Source of the DNA: Myrica gale
Lineage: Eukaryota > Streptophyta > Magnoliopsida > Fagales > Myricaceae
Direction of reading: 5' to 3'
DNA: 64,000 bases
Assembly (NCBI GenBank): GCA_963930655.1
Contig: OZ005612.1
Span: 8,251,001 to 8,315,000 of the forward strand
Of this stretch, positions 10,930-22,403 are shown piece by piece (position 1 is the stretch's first letter; the number at the start of each line of letters is the position of its first letter). The notes under the pieces are model-generated. The model was not told where the DNA came from and searched no databases. It saw only the letters and a list, made by a program, of their open reading frames with translations. A program made the position numbers and the translations under genes.

Positions 10930-11404
10930 GAGATCTACAAGTTGTGCTTTTCTACCAGCGGGATTCCCATGAACCCACATGATCCTAAAGAAAGAAGTGG
11001 TTCAAATTATGATCCTAAAACAGAGTAAAAAAAAGTCACTTTGGAAAGTGACTAATAACTTCAGTCAATAGAACACTTACCTTCTCAAATAGAAAGTCAG
11101 TTTTGGCTGGTGTATAGCCTGAAAGAAAGATAATAGTGAAACCATGTAAAAAAAAAACTTTTTGAGTAACAAGTCATGCTTGGCACCCTCATTGATAACA
11201 ATCTGATAGCCATGGATTGTGCACCACACAAAGTGATGTTTGGAAAATATTTGTAAAGTACTGGGACAAAAACTGTATGGCCCAAAACAGTAACTTGGTG
11301 AGGATATGAAGTTTGAATGACATATCAAAAACTTTTTTGGGATTTTGGAATTGGCCAAGTTGACTCGGCAGTTTAGGTTTCGTGTTACCATGTTTGAATG
11401 ACAC
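10930..11404. other. No gene seen; possible inner edge of CACTA family 2
   Basis: No ORF here looks like a known protein. TTTGAATGAC and ATTCGAACG motifs near 11300-11425 suggest that the CGTTCGAACG-type CACTA element begins somewhere here, but no left CACTA end is visible. Confidence 0.35.
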
Positions 11405-11474
11405 TCATTGTTGTCATTCGAACGTCTCATATGAAACTGTCACGTCACTTGTGTTCGAACGTCTCATATGAAAC

Positions 11475-14400
11475 TGTCACGACATGTCTCAAGACTGTAA
11501 TACTTTCCTTGGGATATATAGAGATTACTATATAATATAAAAAACCAACGAAAGACTCGTAACATAATTCAGGAGACAAAATGGTGAAAAAGAATGCAAA
11601 TGAAATTCTAATAAAATAGGCTGATATATTGAAACGCAACCAAGGTCAAGATATAAATAGGACAAACAATACTCTGGAAAACAAAGGAAAAGAAGCACAA
11701 CCAATCCGTTGGGGTTAGGGATTAGGGAAGGACTCTAGGTCCTTGTAAAACCTAGGCTAACATAGGTAAGCCTATTTTGAGATCTCTAACCCTATTATTC
11801 AAGCTTAATTACAAGCATGCCGCACAAAGTAATAGAAAACATAAAACAATTGCATTTCTTAAGAAGAGTCTTCATCAAATGATACAGTAAGGACTATCCA
11901 ATCTATGCTGGTGTGGTTGCTCCCACGAGGCCGTTGTCGCATGGAAACTCTGATGGCAGATCCTTCGGGAAAAGGTAGGGCTGGGGAGTCCACAAATACT
12001 TCTAGGTCGTCAGATATTAATACACGAACATGAATGACTAGTATATGGCTAGGAAGCTCGTGGGTAATGAAGGAGTCAAACACCGCCATAATCTGTCTTA
12101 GGTTGTGTTTGAGTGTTAAAATTTTAGTGTATTGGATTTGGTGAAAAAGTGAAGAGAGAGATTATTTTTAATATTTATTATAATTAAAAGTAATGATGTG
12201 ATGGAGAGAGAGATATTATATTGTAATTTTTTATTGTGTTAAAATTTTAGGAAGTGTCAAATTTTGGGAAACAAACATAGCCTTAGTGAAATAAATGTGG
12301 ACAAGAAAATATTGTGAGTCTTAAGGACTCAGTATGGGGGGATAAGGGCATGTGATGGCAAACATATAAACAGTACCTACATACTCGATAAACTGTTCAT
12401 GATTCAAAGATAATACTTGTATAATTATCATATGCAGTATGCATACCATGCTCATGTCTGTAAAAATACACCATGTCTGTAAACTCATTTGCCTTTCATT
12501 TCCATTGTTTCACCCCCAAAGGTAGAGTCGTGCATCCAATCTCTCCTGCACTTTAGGACAGTTCTAGGCACTTGCCCTAAAACAATGTGTAAAGGTCCAT
12601 TTGCCTTCTACCCCACGGCCATCCACTACCCGGTAGTGATGGTTGCATTCCCCAGTGATCGGTACCGTCATCCAATAAACTGTAAAAATTTTCATTGGAG
12701 CAAATTCCATGCAAATACTATGTCCTTTATATCATTGATGCAAATGTTATGCAAATGTCATAACCATAACATTGATGCATATAAAAATGTGCCCTTACCT
12801 TTAATCTTGTGCAATGTATTTCCTTAATCTTGCTTAAAACATCACGTGTAAACATGCCACATGATAATTTCATTTTCATAATAAATCTTGTACTTATTTA
12901 CAAAATAATTACCCTTAAACTTATACTTAGCCAAACTAAACTCCTTAGTCAAATCAGCAAACAATTAGAGACTTAGATTAAAAACTTTCATTCTTAAAAC
13001 ACAAGTTCAATATCTAAGTTTAATATTTCAAGTCCAATGGGGACTTGAAATTGGGCTTGCTGACAAGCCAATTTTTGACAAGATCAGTAGCTATGGAATG
13101 CTACTTGGGTAAAATAATGAAAAAGAAGCCCAACACATATGGCCACTTAAGTTAGGCTTTTTAGGTCAAATAGGGACCTATCATTGGCTCCATTTACAAA
13201 GCCCATAACATAGCAAAATTGATAAGAAATAGTCCAAGTAATAGCAAACATGTATAATTCGTGTAGCTATAGAAAAGACCCATTTTAGTGCAAAAACCTA
13301 GTTTTTGATAATAACAAAAAAATATTCGTAATTTATTCATCCTAACTCCAAATGTCTCAAAATTTTAACTGAAGGTTTCTCATGGTGTCTAGTTTCTAAT
13401 CCCTCCAAATTTGAGACCAATCCGTGGTCGTTTACTACATGAAATAATTTATCAAGTGTACTGTTATCATTAATTAAGTTAAACTAGACTAGGTTTGACC
13501 TAATTATCCAAATCTTCCTTTTTTCCACATAAATCTTTGCATGAAACCTATTCTACATGTTCTTAATACTTCTTAATGCTCAGAAATCATGCCATGCAAG
13601 GTAATTACACATAATTCACCTAAAAATCATCAAAGGGGCTATATGACCTAAACTTAACAATACTTCCTATTCTTTGAAATCCTCTTGCATCTAACCATTA
13701 TAATCTCTTTTCTAGCTCATTAATAGCCTAATGAAATGTTTTAGATCACTACATATCACATTGATAACCTAAAAATCATCAAAACATCAACAATGTCATT
13801 AACAAATAAACTACCCTTACCTATGTTAAACTTTCTTGGTTTCTTGATGAGCTTTATGGATTATAAAACCTACATAGAGCTTGCTGTTAGTAACAAAATC
13901 ATCATAATAACTTCAAGGATTGCAAAGCTCATGAGAACCTCAACCTTTACAACTTTTATACAAAAAATCCTCTCTTTCTTCCACCTAGAGAAATTCGGCT
14001 ACTCTCCTCCTTCTTATTCTTTCTTCATTTATCTCTCACTCTCCCTCTCTCTAAGGATGTTCGGATGTGTTGTGTGAAGAAATCTCTCCACAAAGCCTCC
14101 TATTTATACTACTCCTTGACCACGGTTTGTCTTTAAGCTTAGTTTAACTATACTAGGGGTTAAATAGACCATATGACCATGTCAACAGGGAGTCTAAGCA
14201 AGGCTGAGAGCTGAATTGGTGTGGAGGGGCGGCAGCGACTCAAATCTTGACAAGTTTTGCATGGTTTTAATGATTGCTAATCACTAGCAACCATTACATG
14301 CAATCCTAGGGGCTTTGAACTATTTTGTGAGTCAAAGGGAGAGGTGGCATGGGCTGGGTGGGCCGAGTGATGTGAATGGAGGCCCAATTCCAAGTAATTT

Positions 14401-14882
14401 CCAAGCCCAAAGTCACAAAAACATGGTTTCCAAGCCCAATTACCCTATTTCTTGCAAGAATAACTAAAATTAATCAATAGGGTGCACGAAAATCCTAGAT
14501 TATCTCCTATTGGCTTGGTAATTAAGAGAGTAATGCAAACCAAGTAAAAAGTTTGAAGAAAAATAAGATTTTATAAGAAATTAGGGCTAAAAACATGTAA
14601 TAAGCGTATTTTTGTACTTTGTAGCAATAAAATATATTATCAAAAAAATTTCAAGGTACTGAATTAGTAAAATATGTAATTAAATTAAAGATCTACAAAA
14701 GATAAGAACGATAATTTTTTTCTCATAATTTTTGGCTATGTAAAACTATTTATAGCGATTTTTCCATATTTTAAAGCTAATAAAATAATTATATTCGGAA
14801 ATAGTAATATAAATCCTATTTATTATAATATAATTAAGAAAATTAGGATAATTAATGATACTTAGAGGGTTGGAGTATTACA
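11475..14882 (+). mobile_element. Putative 3.4-kb solo LTR with TSD GAAAC
   Basis: The block begins TGTCACGACATG and ends GGAGTATTACA, the style of Tekay/Del-like Ty3/gypsy LTRs. GAAAC occurs immediately before it (11470-11474) and after it (14883-14887). A nearly identical sequence 37 bp upstream, also GAAACTGTCACG, makes the left end ambiguous (11438 or 11475). The interior has no convincing protein-coding region. A 76-codon minus-strand ORF at 11859-12089 is unrecognised, and a Tourist-like MITE sits at 12101-12282. Joining the flanks restores CGAACG-type DNA of the CACTA family, which supports an insertion there. Confidence 0.55.
12101..12282. mobile_element. Tourist-like MITE with TTA TSD
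   Basis: The 182-bp element begins GGTTGTGTTTGAGTG and ends AACAAACATAGCC, so the ends are imperfect inverted repeats of the GG(N)NTGTTTG type. It is flanked by TTA at 12098-12100 and 12283-12285, the target preferred by PIF/Harbinger elements. Its GAAAAAGTGAAGAGAGAGA interior resembles the MITE at 46590-46786. Confidence 0.75.
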
Positions 14883-15127
14883 GAAACGCACTGTTTTAAC
14901 CATTCATCGAAATGTTGGCTAAAATGGTACATTTAAGTCTTATCGTTCGAATGGTATTTCGTTTGACGTGTATGCCCTCCGTTTGATGTTTAATACTTGT
15001 CATTCAATGATTTCATACATTCTGTTCTATGTTTTAATTAGCTCCGTTCGAACATAATATGTTTGTCCGTTCGGTGTCTTATGAAATTTTTTCCGTTCTA
15101 ACGCTTTTGTTTTTTTTTGTAGACTAG

Positions 15128-15435
15128 GGTGATGTTCGTTTTGAGAAAAAATGTAGGATTTTAGAGAAGTTGTGAATTTTTATGTTGAATAGTGTTTTAT
15201 TGGTGTTTGTGTAAAGTGGAGAGAGAAATGATTTGATGTAATTGTTTAATAAAAAAGTATTGGAGTTATGTGAAAAAGTATAGAGAGAGAAAATTTATGT
15301 TGAATAAAAAATTAAAAAGTTGTTGGAGATTGTGTAAAATGTATTGGTTTTTGTGTTTGAATTCTGAATATGTTCGGTGGTAGAATTGTGAATATACTTA
15401 GAATCCTGAAAAAATGGTGAAAACGAACATACCCC
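15128..15435. mobile_element. 308-bp MITE, copy 1
   Basis: The ends are GGTGATGTTCGTTTT and, inverted, GGGGTATGTTCGTTTT, flanked by TAG on both sides (15125-15127, 15436-15438). A second copy, about 90% similar by eye, lies at 28098-28402. The AT-rich interior has no coding capacity. A PIF/Harbinger or hAT origin is possible; the TA-containing 3-bp duplication favours the former. Confidence 0.7.
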
Positions 15436-15447
15436 TAGGAGAATATG

Positions 15448-17190
15448 TTGAGGCGTTCCAAATCAGCTGCTTCTTTTTCTTTGTAGACTCATCCAAATGA
15501 AGCTCTGACTATGGAGCAGAAAAGGGCACGTATGTTTAAGCGCCAAGTTGTGGTCGAGTGGTCCGTTTGCACTACGGACTTCTGCGACTTATATTTTGAG
15601 CGCCGCACTATCCACTAGATCTTCGTCCACCACTAATGGTAGCACATGCACTCTTGGACCAGCCTGCCATATGTACTCCTGGTCCAGGAGTTTTACGCTG
15701 CATTGACGGTGATTGATCTCCACTCTCACGAATGGGAGGTAGTCATCCGGGGAGTTCGTATAAGGATTTTCCCCTGATATCCTGGCCGATATCATTAGCA
15801 TTCAAATGGGAACATGAGCTTATCTTGTTGTCCATCCTGCAGTTCTTTTGCCAAATGAAGAAGTATTTCGACTGATGACGGGAGAGTATCACTATTTGGT
15901 ACAGTCGTCAGTGGCGCAAAAGTCTTTGCATGTGTTTTGGTGCATGTTCCACATGATATTTTGCCATAACATTTACCCGCGTCAACATCATATAGAGTGC
16001 ACTGCCCCCAGAGCATAGTTGATGATGATGGTGGCGTGGTTGGAGCCGATTGACCTCCCTCTACTCATTTTCCAGACGATCAGGGTTGAGGCTCTATCAT
16101 TGGCTAACGAGGGTTTACCACACAGTGTGATGCTGACCCAGCTTAATGCAGAAGCATTCCTTGCTCCTCGGAATAACTATCCCGGGGAAATGAGGCATCA
16201 CTTACATCTCTGGCTGAGGTAATAAAGCATCACTTGCATCTCAGAGTATAGACCTCGACTGGAATGATTTACAAATATTTAGCAAGCTTCCAATATAGCG
16301 TTGGAAAGCTTTACATCTCTAGTTTTCAACGCATATTACCTCGGAGCATTTAAAGATTGCTAGAGAAAGTTATGACATTTTTTCTTCGAGACGTCGGGAC
16401 TGACAACAAACAGCGAATTTCAAAGTGCATTTAATTTCTTATGTGTTGGAATTGTCTAGACTTTATTATTCTATTTTTCTAGCTTGAACATGATGTAATG
16501 AACCTTATATATGAGTGATTATCCAAAATAGAGTTAGAACTTTTGGAATTGAGAAATATAATTCTTGCAAGTGTATCTCTTGCTTTGGAGTTGATTGACA
16601 TCCTCCTACGAATCAAGCGTGTGGCTTGGTCGCGTCGAGTGGCATCCGCGATTAGTAGCGTCGAGTTGCTTCCGCTACCCCTAGTTGTGTGGCATCCCAG
16701 GACTATCCTCTTCCCTTGGCTTGATCCTTTTTCAGATTTTGCCAAGCCTTGCGGACCCCGGTCTGTATCACAGCTCATGTTGGATTATAGGGTTGAGGTT
16801 GGGAGCCATGAGTAAACTGGTACCCAGCTTGGCCCTATCAGCGGTGACACAGGTTGTCACAAGGACATGCGTCACCTCGTCAAGCAGCAATAGTTGCTCC
16901 TCCTCAGCTCGAGGAGAAAGGTCTGGTTGTTGAGTAGCCGACTGGGTTTCTCGCTGGAGAAATCTGTTATCAACCGTCACCAGCAGATCCTCGGGGGGGA
17001 CATAGAGCACCACATTATAGCATAATCGAGACCCTAATAACTCTTGTCATCACCAACGTCTCAAACATGCAAACTAGGTTCGGTGAGATTGATTCGAGGT
17101 AGCAGAAACAACAGGAGGAGTTGGAGACGAGTCAATAAAACATCTTGAACCAGATAGATGAAATTTTGGAAGGGTTAAAGGAAAGCTAGA
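15448..17190 (+). pseudogene. PF20167-like plant transposon protein remnant
   Basis: Plus-strand frames give the segments MEQKRARMFKRQVVVEWS, VQEFYAALTVIDLHSHEWE, VVIRGVRIRIFPDILADI and EPIDLPLLIFQTIRVEALS. The order (basic N-terminus, VREFYA-type motif, VRGVxxxFxPxxI motif, PIDLxxxIxxxI motif) is that of the PF20167-like plant transposon protein. Stops and frame changes break it several times. Near 16860-17160 charged, glutamine-rich coding resembles the coiled C-terminal part of the copy at 57297-58503. It lies inside the CGTTCGAACG CACTA family, 3' of a MITE and 5' of a large solo LTR. Confidence 0.6.
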
Positions 17191-17318
17191 GAAGAAGAAC
17201 TCCAAGTAGTTCAGATGTTCGAACAATTATTTTGTCATGTATTTATATTTATATTGTTTTGTGTTTATTTCAAACTTTAGAACATTTATGTTTGTTTATG
17301 TTATCATATTTGTGGTTG

Positions 17319-19950
17319 TCATACCCCGAGCTTTTAACATCACATGCATATGGTTTATAATAATGTGTTTATGATTAATAGTATGTTTAGGGGATACTTA
17401 ATGACTAAGAGAGATTATTTAGTACTTGAGATACTAAGTTCGAAACCTTGCTTAGGACAGGATTTAGTGAGAATTGGAGTTCAAATGCAACTGAGATATT
17501 GTTGAGGAAATTGAGGAGAACGTATTGGATCAATTTAATTTTGTAAGCTCGTCGGTCGTTTTAGTCTCGAAACCTTGATTATGACATGATTTAATGAGAT
17601 TTAGAGTTCCCGTGCAACTAGGTTGTTGTTCAGAATGTTGAGAACCCGTATTGGATCAATAAAAAAATTTCGCAAGCATGACATTTTTCTTGAAAACCGG
17701 ACCATATGATTTTTATTCTTTTAATATGTGGGGGAATATCCACGAGGTTAAGGTTCAAATTTGGAGACTTTTTATTTTTCGGAAGCAAGTATGACGTTTT
17801 TTGGAAGTAAGTAGGTTGATTAATGAACATCGTGGAATTGTGAGAAGATTAGCGAAACTTAGAGATAAATTATGGATAGAGATCAAATGTGGATATATAT
17901 GAACTGTGGATTGAGATGAATTATGGATCGAGATGAATTGTGGATAGATATAAATTGTAGATAGAGATGAATTGTGGATAGAGATGAATTGTGGATGGAG
18001 ATAAACTGTGGATAGAGGTGAATTGTGGATAGAGATGAATTGTGGATAGAGATGACTGTGGATAGAGATAAAATTGTTGATAGAGATGACACCTAGGAAG
18101 CATGACAAATCAAAGCTTGAAGCATGACAAATCGATGCAAGAAGCACGACACAAAAAGCTATAACCTAGGAAGCACGAGGTGTCGACTACCGGTGAACCT
18201 AGGCGGCGACTCATCAAACCTATAAGGAGAATTTCGGCCATAGCCTTGCATGTAGCTGCTGTAAGTCGCTAGGTGTCAATAGGAGAGAAATGTAGCCTAG
18301 TGACTTACCAAAGCTAGCCTAGCTAGGCTGGACACGTGTCAGAATGCAACCGGCCGTGTTTTCCTATATATAGGGGTGGATTTCGACCTTTGAAGAGTAC
18401 ACCATTCAATCTGATTTTTTTGTGTTAAATCTTGTGAGCAAGAGTGAAGTGGGAGAAAGAGGAGGAAAAATATTAGTGAAGATTTGACTTCATTAGAGGT
18501 AAAGTTTAGTTGGTTATCTTTGATTTCGATTCAAGTTTTCAAGATGATTATTGTGAATCTCATATATTTCTTATTCTAAACATCTCTTGATGTTATTAGC
18601 GTTGTTCTATTCTTCCTATTGTTCATGATGTTCTTCGTGTTCTTGACGAAGAACAAGCTCGTCTTTTCGAAAAAGTATCATTGTCAAAGTTCGATTCGTT
18701 TTCGAAGTATTTTTCTACTTTGATCCGTTTCTTTTCAAAATTTCTTCCAAAATTTGTTTTTCGAATCTTGAACATATTTATTTTGAAATATTCCTTATGA
18801 TTTCAATACTTTTTATGTCAAAATGAGTATTTTCTACGTGGTGATTAAGCCGGTTTTTAACCGAGAAATCAAAGTGTTGTTTTAGTCTTCATAACACTTT
18901 CCTTTGAGAACTGTTTTATAATATTGTGATGATGGAAACGAGTTAAGGTGTTCCATATCATAAATGAGATGTGTCGACGTTGATATGAGACATGTATACT
19001 TAACTTGTACGTTGGAAATGAATATTTTGATGTTCAAGTGTGATTAAGGTATTGCATATCATGAATGATATGTATGGGCGTTGACATGAGACATGCATAC
19101 TTAACGCATACTGTGAAAATGTGACAATACTATGCACAAGAGAATGCGTTCACTTGTTGTGCCATTATGGCCTCTCCGTCGTATGCGAAAAGATCCTTTG
19201 TTTGGATAACTCACTCTGGGAGTTTGAGGTCGTATTGTGCTCTAGGAGTACTGCTACAAAGATACAGAAGATTACTTGTAACCCGTCACTCTGGCCAAGT
19301 GATTCACTCAGGGAGTGAGAGTAGTGGTGATTGAGAATGGAAAAAGGAAAAGAACATTTTTGAGAAAATTGAGTCTTTTCATTTATTTTTTTATTTTGCT
19401 CAGATTCCATTGTTGAACGGGTTTCTTCAATATCTTGTTCTTGTCTCTGCTATTTTGTTGTACTAATCGCTGTCTTTACTGAGTCATTTGAACTCACCGT
19501 TGTTTATTATATTCTTTTAGCAGATGTCTGAAATATGTTTAGGTGAGTTTACAAAGGTCATACGATATGGATGGATCATTTTGATGTTATCATTTCGTGT
19601 CTATGTCACTACTGATTTAGATGTAATGATGGAAGACCGGGGTCATAGGTGGATTACCCCAAACTCGAATGATTATGTCAGCATGTGCGACAAACTTAAG
19701 TGATTATGATGGCAAGGAGTAGATGTTTTATGTTTTCTTAGTTTTTCCGTTGTAGTTTTCTTTTTATTATGTACATTATGGGAAGTTGGTTCTCTTTTGT
19801 AATACTTCGGTATTAATAAAATGTTCTACTTATGTTTTAGTTAGAATCATGTTGCTTTCAAGATCCTCCCACTGGCCGTAACCTCAGTCTAATTGCGGCG
19901 TTCATTACTATAAGACAACGCTTGAGATCTTGACGGTCTGGACTATTACA
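17319..19950 (+). mobile_element. Putative 2.6-kb solo LTR with GGTTG flanks
   Basis: The left end reads TGTCATACCCCGAG and the right end GGTCTGGACTATTACA, typical of long Ty3/gypsy (Tekay/Del-like) LTRs. GGTTG occurs at 17314-17318 and 19951-19955. Because the last TG of that repeat overlaps the expected LTR start, the left boundary is 17317 or 17319. A promoter-like TATATATAGG is at about 18365-18374. The LTR contains a 17-bp minisatellite at 17868-18092. No internal retroelement domain adjoins it. Confidence 0.6.
17868..18092 (+). repeat. 17-bp minisatellite GTGGATAGAGATGAATT
   Basis: About 13 imperfect tandem copies of GTGGATAGAGATGAATT (variants GATCGAGATGAATT, GGATAGATATAAATT). It lies inside the large LTR, upstream of the putative TATA box near 18365. 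Confidence 0.85.
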
Positions 19951-19955
19951 GGTTG

Positions 19956-20599
19956 ATGATCCCATTTTTGGTATGGTTTTTGCAAATATTAGGAAATATT
20001 TGAATAATACGATAAAATATTACCATATAAAATAATGATAAATAGAAGACAAATAATAAAATATTTGTTATCATAAAAAATTATTATACATTTGATGTAA
20101 GAATACCTTGTGCATATTATTTAGTATATAGTACATTGTGCATATTATGTAACACGTAATACCTTGTGCATATTATTTGACATATAGTACCTTATGCATA
20201 TTATTTAATATGTACTACCTTATGCATATTATTTAATATGTAGTAATAAGAATTTTCTGACTTTCATACACGTGTTATTTAACTTACTGTAATTACATAG
20301 ACAACGTGAAGTACAAATAAAATGTCTATACTTAATACTTAACACTTTACACTCAACACTTAATACATATACTATATATCATACTTACGCATGTGTTTAT
20401 TATACTTATACATAAGTGAGTACTAAAAATATTTCTATAGTCCTACACATGTGCTATAGTACATCTATAGTTAATAAAATTATACTTATAATTTAATTAC
20501 ATATAATTTAAGTTTTATTGAATTGATTCACATAAATGTTCAAACACATAAATAAACGCTTGAACATGAAAAAGCAACCAAACGATGAAGTTTCATTGT
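19956..20599. other. AT-rich interior of CACTA family 2
   Basis: No ORF of interest. Contains the 28-bp tandem repeat at 20104-20243 and CTTAACACTT-like short repeats near 20330-20370. Confidence 0.5.
20104..20243 (+). repeat. Five tandem copies of a 28-bp repeat
   Basis: Consensus TACCTTGTGCATATTATTTA plus eight further bases. Five units of 28 bp are in register, with the last two nearly identical (TACCTTATGCATATTATTTA). Confidence 0.85.
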
Positions 20600-22403
20600 C
20601 AATAAACTATTTGAACTTGTTTCCAATAACCGTTAGAACGTTATGCAAAACTAACAATGTCAATCAGCTAGAAAACAAACCGTTCGAGCGTGTAATGTCA
20701 ATCAGCTAGAAAACAAACCGTTCGAGCGTGTGAAAAATGGGTTCGAACGATTGTTTAACTGCGTTTTTTGGCAAACCGTTCTGATGTAAACATACACGTT
20801 CGAACGGACTACAAGAACTCAAATACCACATAATCAACCGTGAGACATCATATCACACTCTCTCTCAAAAACCCACAAATTTTTTGAATTTTTCTTCTTA
20901 TTGAAATCTTATATTTTTGTCTTATTGTTGTACGAATATACGCAAATGGAGCTTCTTTTTGTTTTGGAGGTAAAATTTCTCATTTTATCGGTGAATTTCT
21001 TAGTTTTTTAGGTATAGATTTTTGGTTGTTGTGGTTTGAATTTGTACTCAAAATTGATGTTTAAATGCTCATAGTTAGCTTCATACTTGTTTAGGGGTGT
21101 TTAATTCATGTTTTAGGACTAAAAAAACATGTTTTTGGAATTGATTGAGAGTTTTTTATTTGGTAAATTTCGTGGTTTTTACGCATCGTTCGAACACTGT
21201 AAAACTGTCAGTTCGAACGAAAGTGAAAATTGTTCATTTACAGGGATGCAGGCACATTTGAACGATAAATTTGTACTGTTCGAGCATCTTGTTGTTATTC
21301 GAACACGTTCGAACGTTTTTAATTTGATAGGATTATTAAAAGTTTGCATTATGCATAACAAATCTAATTTTCCTAAGAAATAAAAAGAATGTCAGGACAA
21401 TTGTCTTACATAATACAAAACTTCTAATTTTCGTAAAAAATAAAAAGAATGTTTTGAATGTGTTCGACAGATCACAATACGTACCCTCTATCTGGAGCCT
21501 TAGCTTTTCTTACGTTGATATTAGATCACCTTCATTGAAAACGATATTGAGTAGGTGTATAGGTAAGTTATATTTTTTTCAGCTGAATTTTTTTAATGAT
21601 TATTTTCAATTATTTAAGAGTTATATTGATTACAAGTTTTGATATAGGAAAATTTTGATTCACGCAACGGCCAAGATAGATGTATTTTTTACATTACGTA
21701 TTGTATTTAATTGTTTCAAATATTGTGATTAATTATTTACTTGTACATTTTGTTAATAAATTTTTTAAAAATATTTTTTTAAATAATTTTTAAGCCTTTT
21801 TTTTTATAAAAATAAAAACGTTCGTTCCAACGTTAGATTTAGCATATGAAATACAATGTGCCACCCATACGTTCGAACGTTTATCGTTTCCGTTCATAAC
21901 ATGTTAGAACAACTACTTTTTGTTTCTCGATTGGTATATAGAACGGATTTAACGATATACGTTGGATCGTCATAAAATGTTCGAACATTTTTGACCTGTA
22001 TGTCCGAAAATTGTCAGAACTTTTGTGGACATAAATGTTGTAACTCGTTAAGAACGGTTACATACATTCCAGTTTACAGCGTTCTAACAATATCCGAAAT
22101 AGCGAACGTAAAATTTGTTTTCATATTCGAACGTCGATTCGCCTTATCGAACGAATTTATATTTTCCGTCGAAACACCGTTCGAATGTATTCCTCAACTG
22201 GTCGATCTAAAGTGTTTGAACGATAATTTGATTTTGGGACGGACGCTTTCTCGTCCCAAAAGCGTACTTTTTGGGACGGAACACCAATTTCGTCCCAAAA
22301 AACCTTTTTGTAACAGGCTTGTTGGGACAGTTGTGGCGGCGGACAAAATTTGGGTATTTTGGGATGGAAAAATCCATCCCAAAAGTCAAAATTTGTTGTA
22401 GTG
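20600..22403. repeat. CACTA two-tier subterminal repeats (CGTTCGAACG then GGGACG)
   Basis: 20600-22215 has at least fifteen CGTTCGAACG-like palindromes, including an approximately 38-bp tandem duplication at 20656-20731. From 22230 the motif changes to TTTTGGGACG and its inverse CGTCCCAAAA, arranged as hairpins (for example 22232-22261). The tract ends in TTGTAGTG at 22403. Confidence 0.72.

Larger units (their letters stand above)
11405..22403. mobile_element. Composite CACTA-like element, CGTTCGAACG family
   Basis: Fragments of one element are separated by later insertions. TTCGAACGT repeats flank the large LTR (11417-11474 and 14888-15070). A PF20167-like remnant occupies about 15448-17190. 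A dense CGTTCGAACG array covers 20600-22215. Hairpin-forming GGGACG repeats cover 22230-22390, and the element ends TTGTTGTAGTG at 22403, a good CACTA-type right terminus. The order (PF20167-like gene, palindromes, hairpin repeats, terminus) parallels the CGATCGATCG family. No TNP2 transposase was found and the left terminus was not located. Confidence 0.55.

Noticed and set aside
11859..12089. 76-codon minus-strand ORF
   Set aside because: No recognised motif and it lies within a putative LTR beside a MITE; probably chance.
17755..18147. 130-codon minus-strand ORF of repeated SIHNSSLST residues
   Set aside because: It is the translation of a 17-bp minisatellite whose unit length is not a multiple of three; open frames arise in all three frames by repetition.
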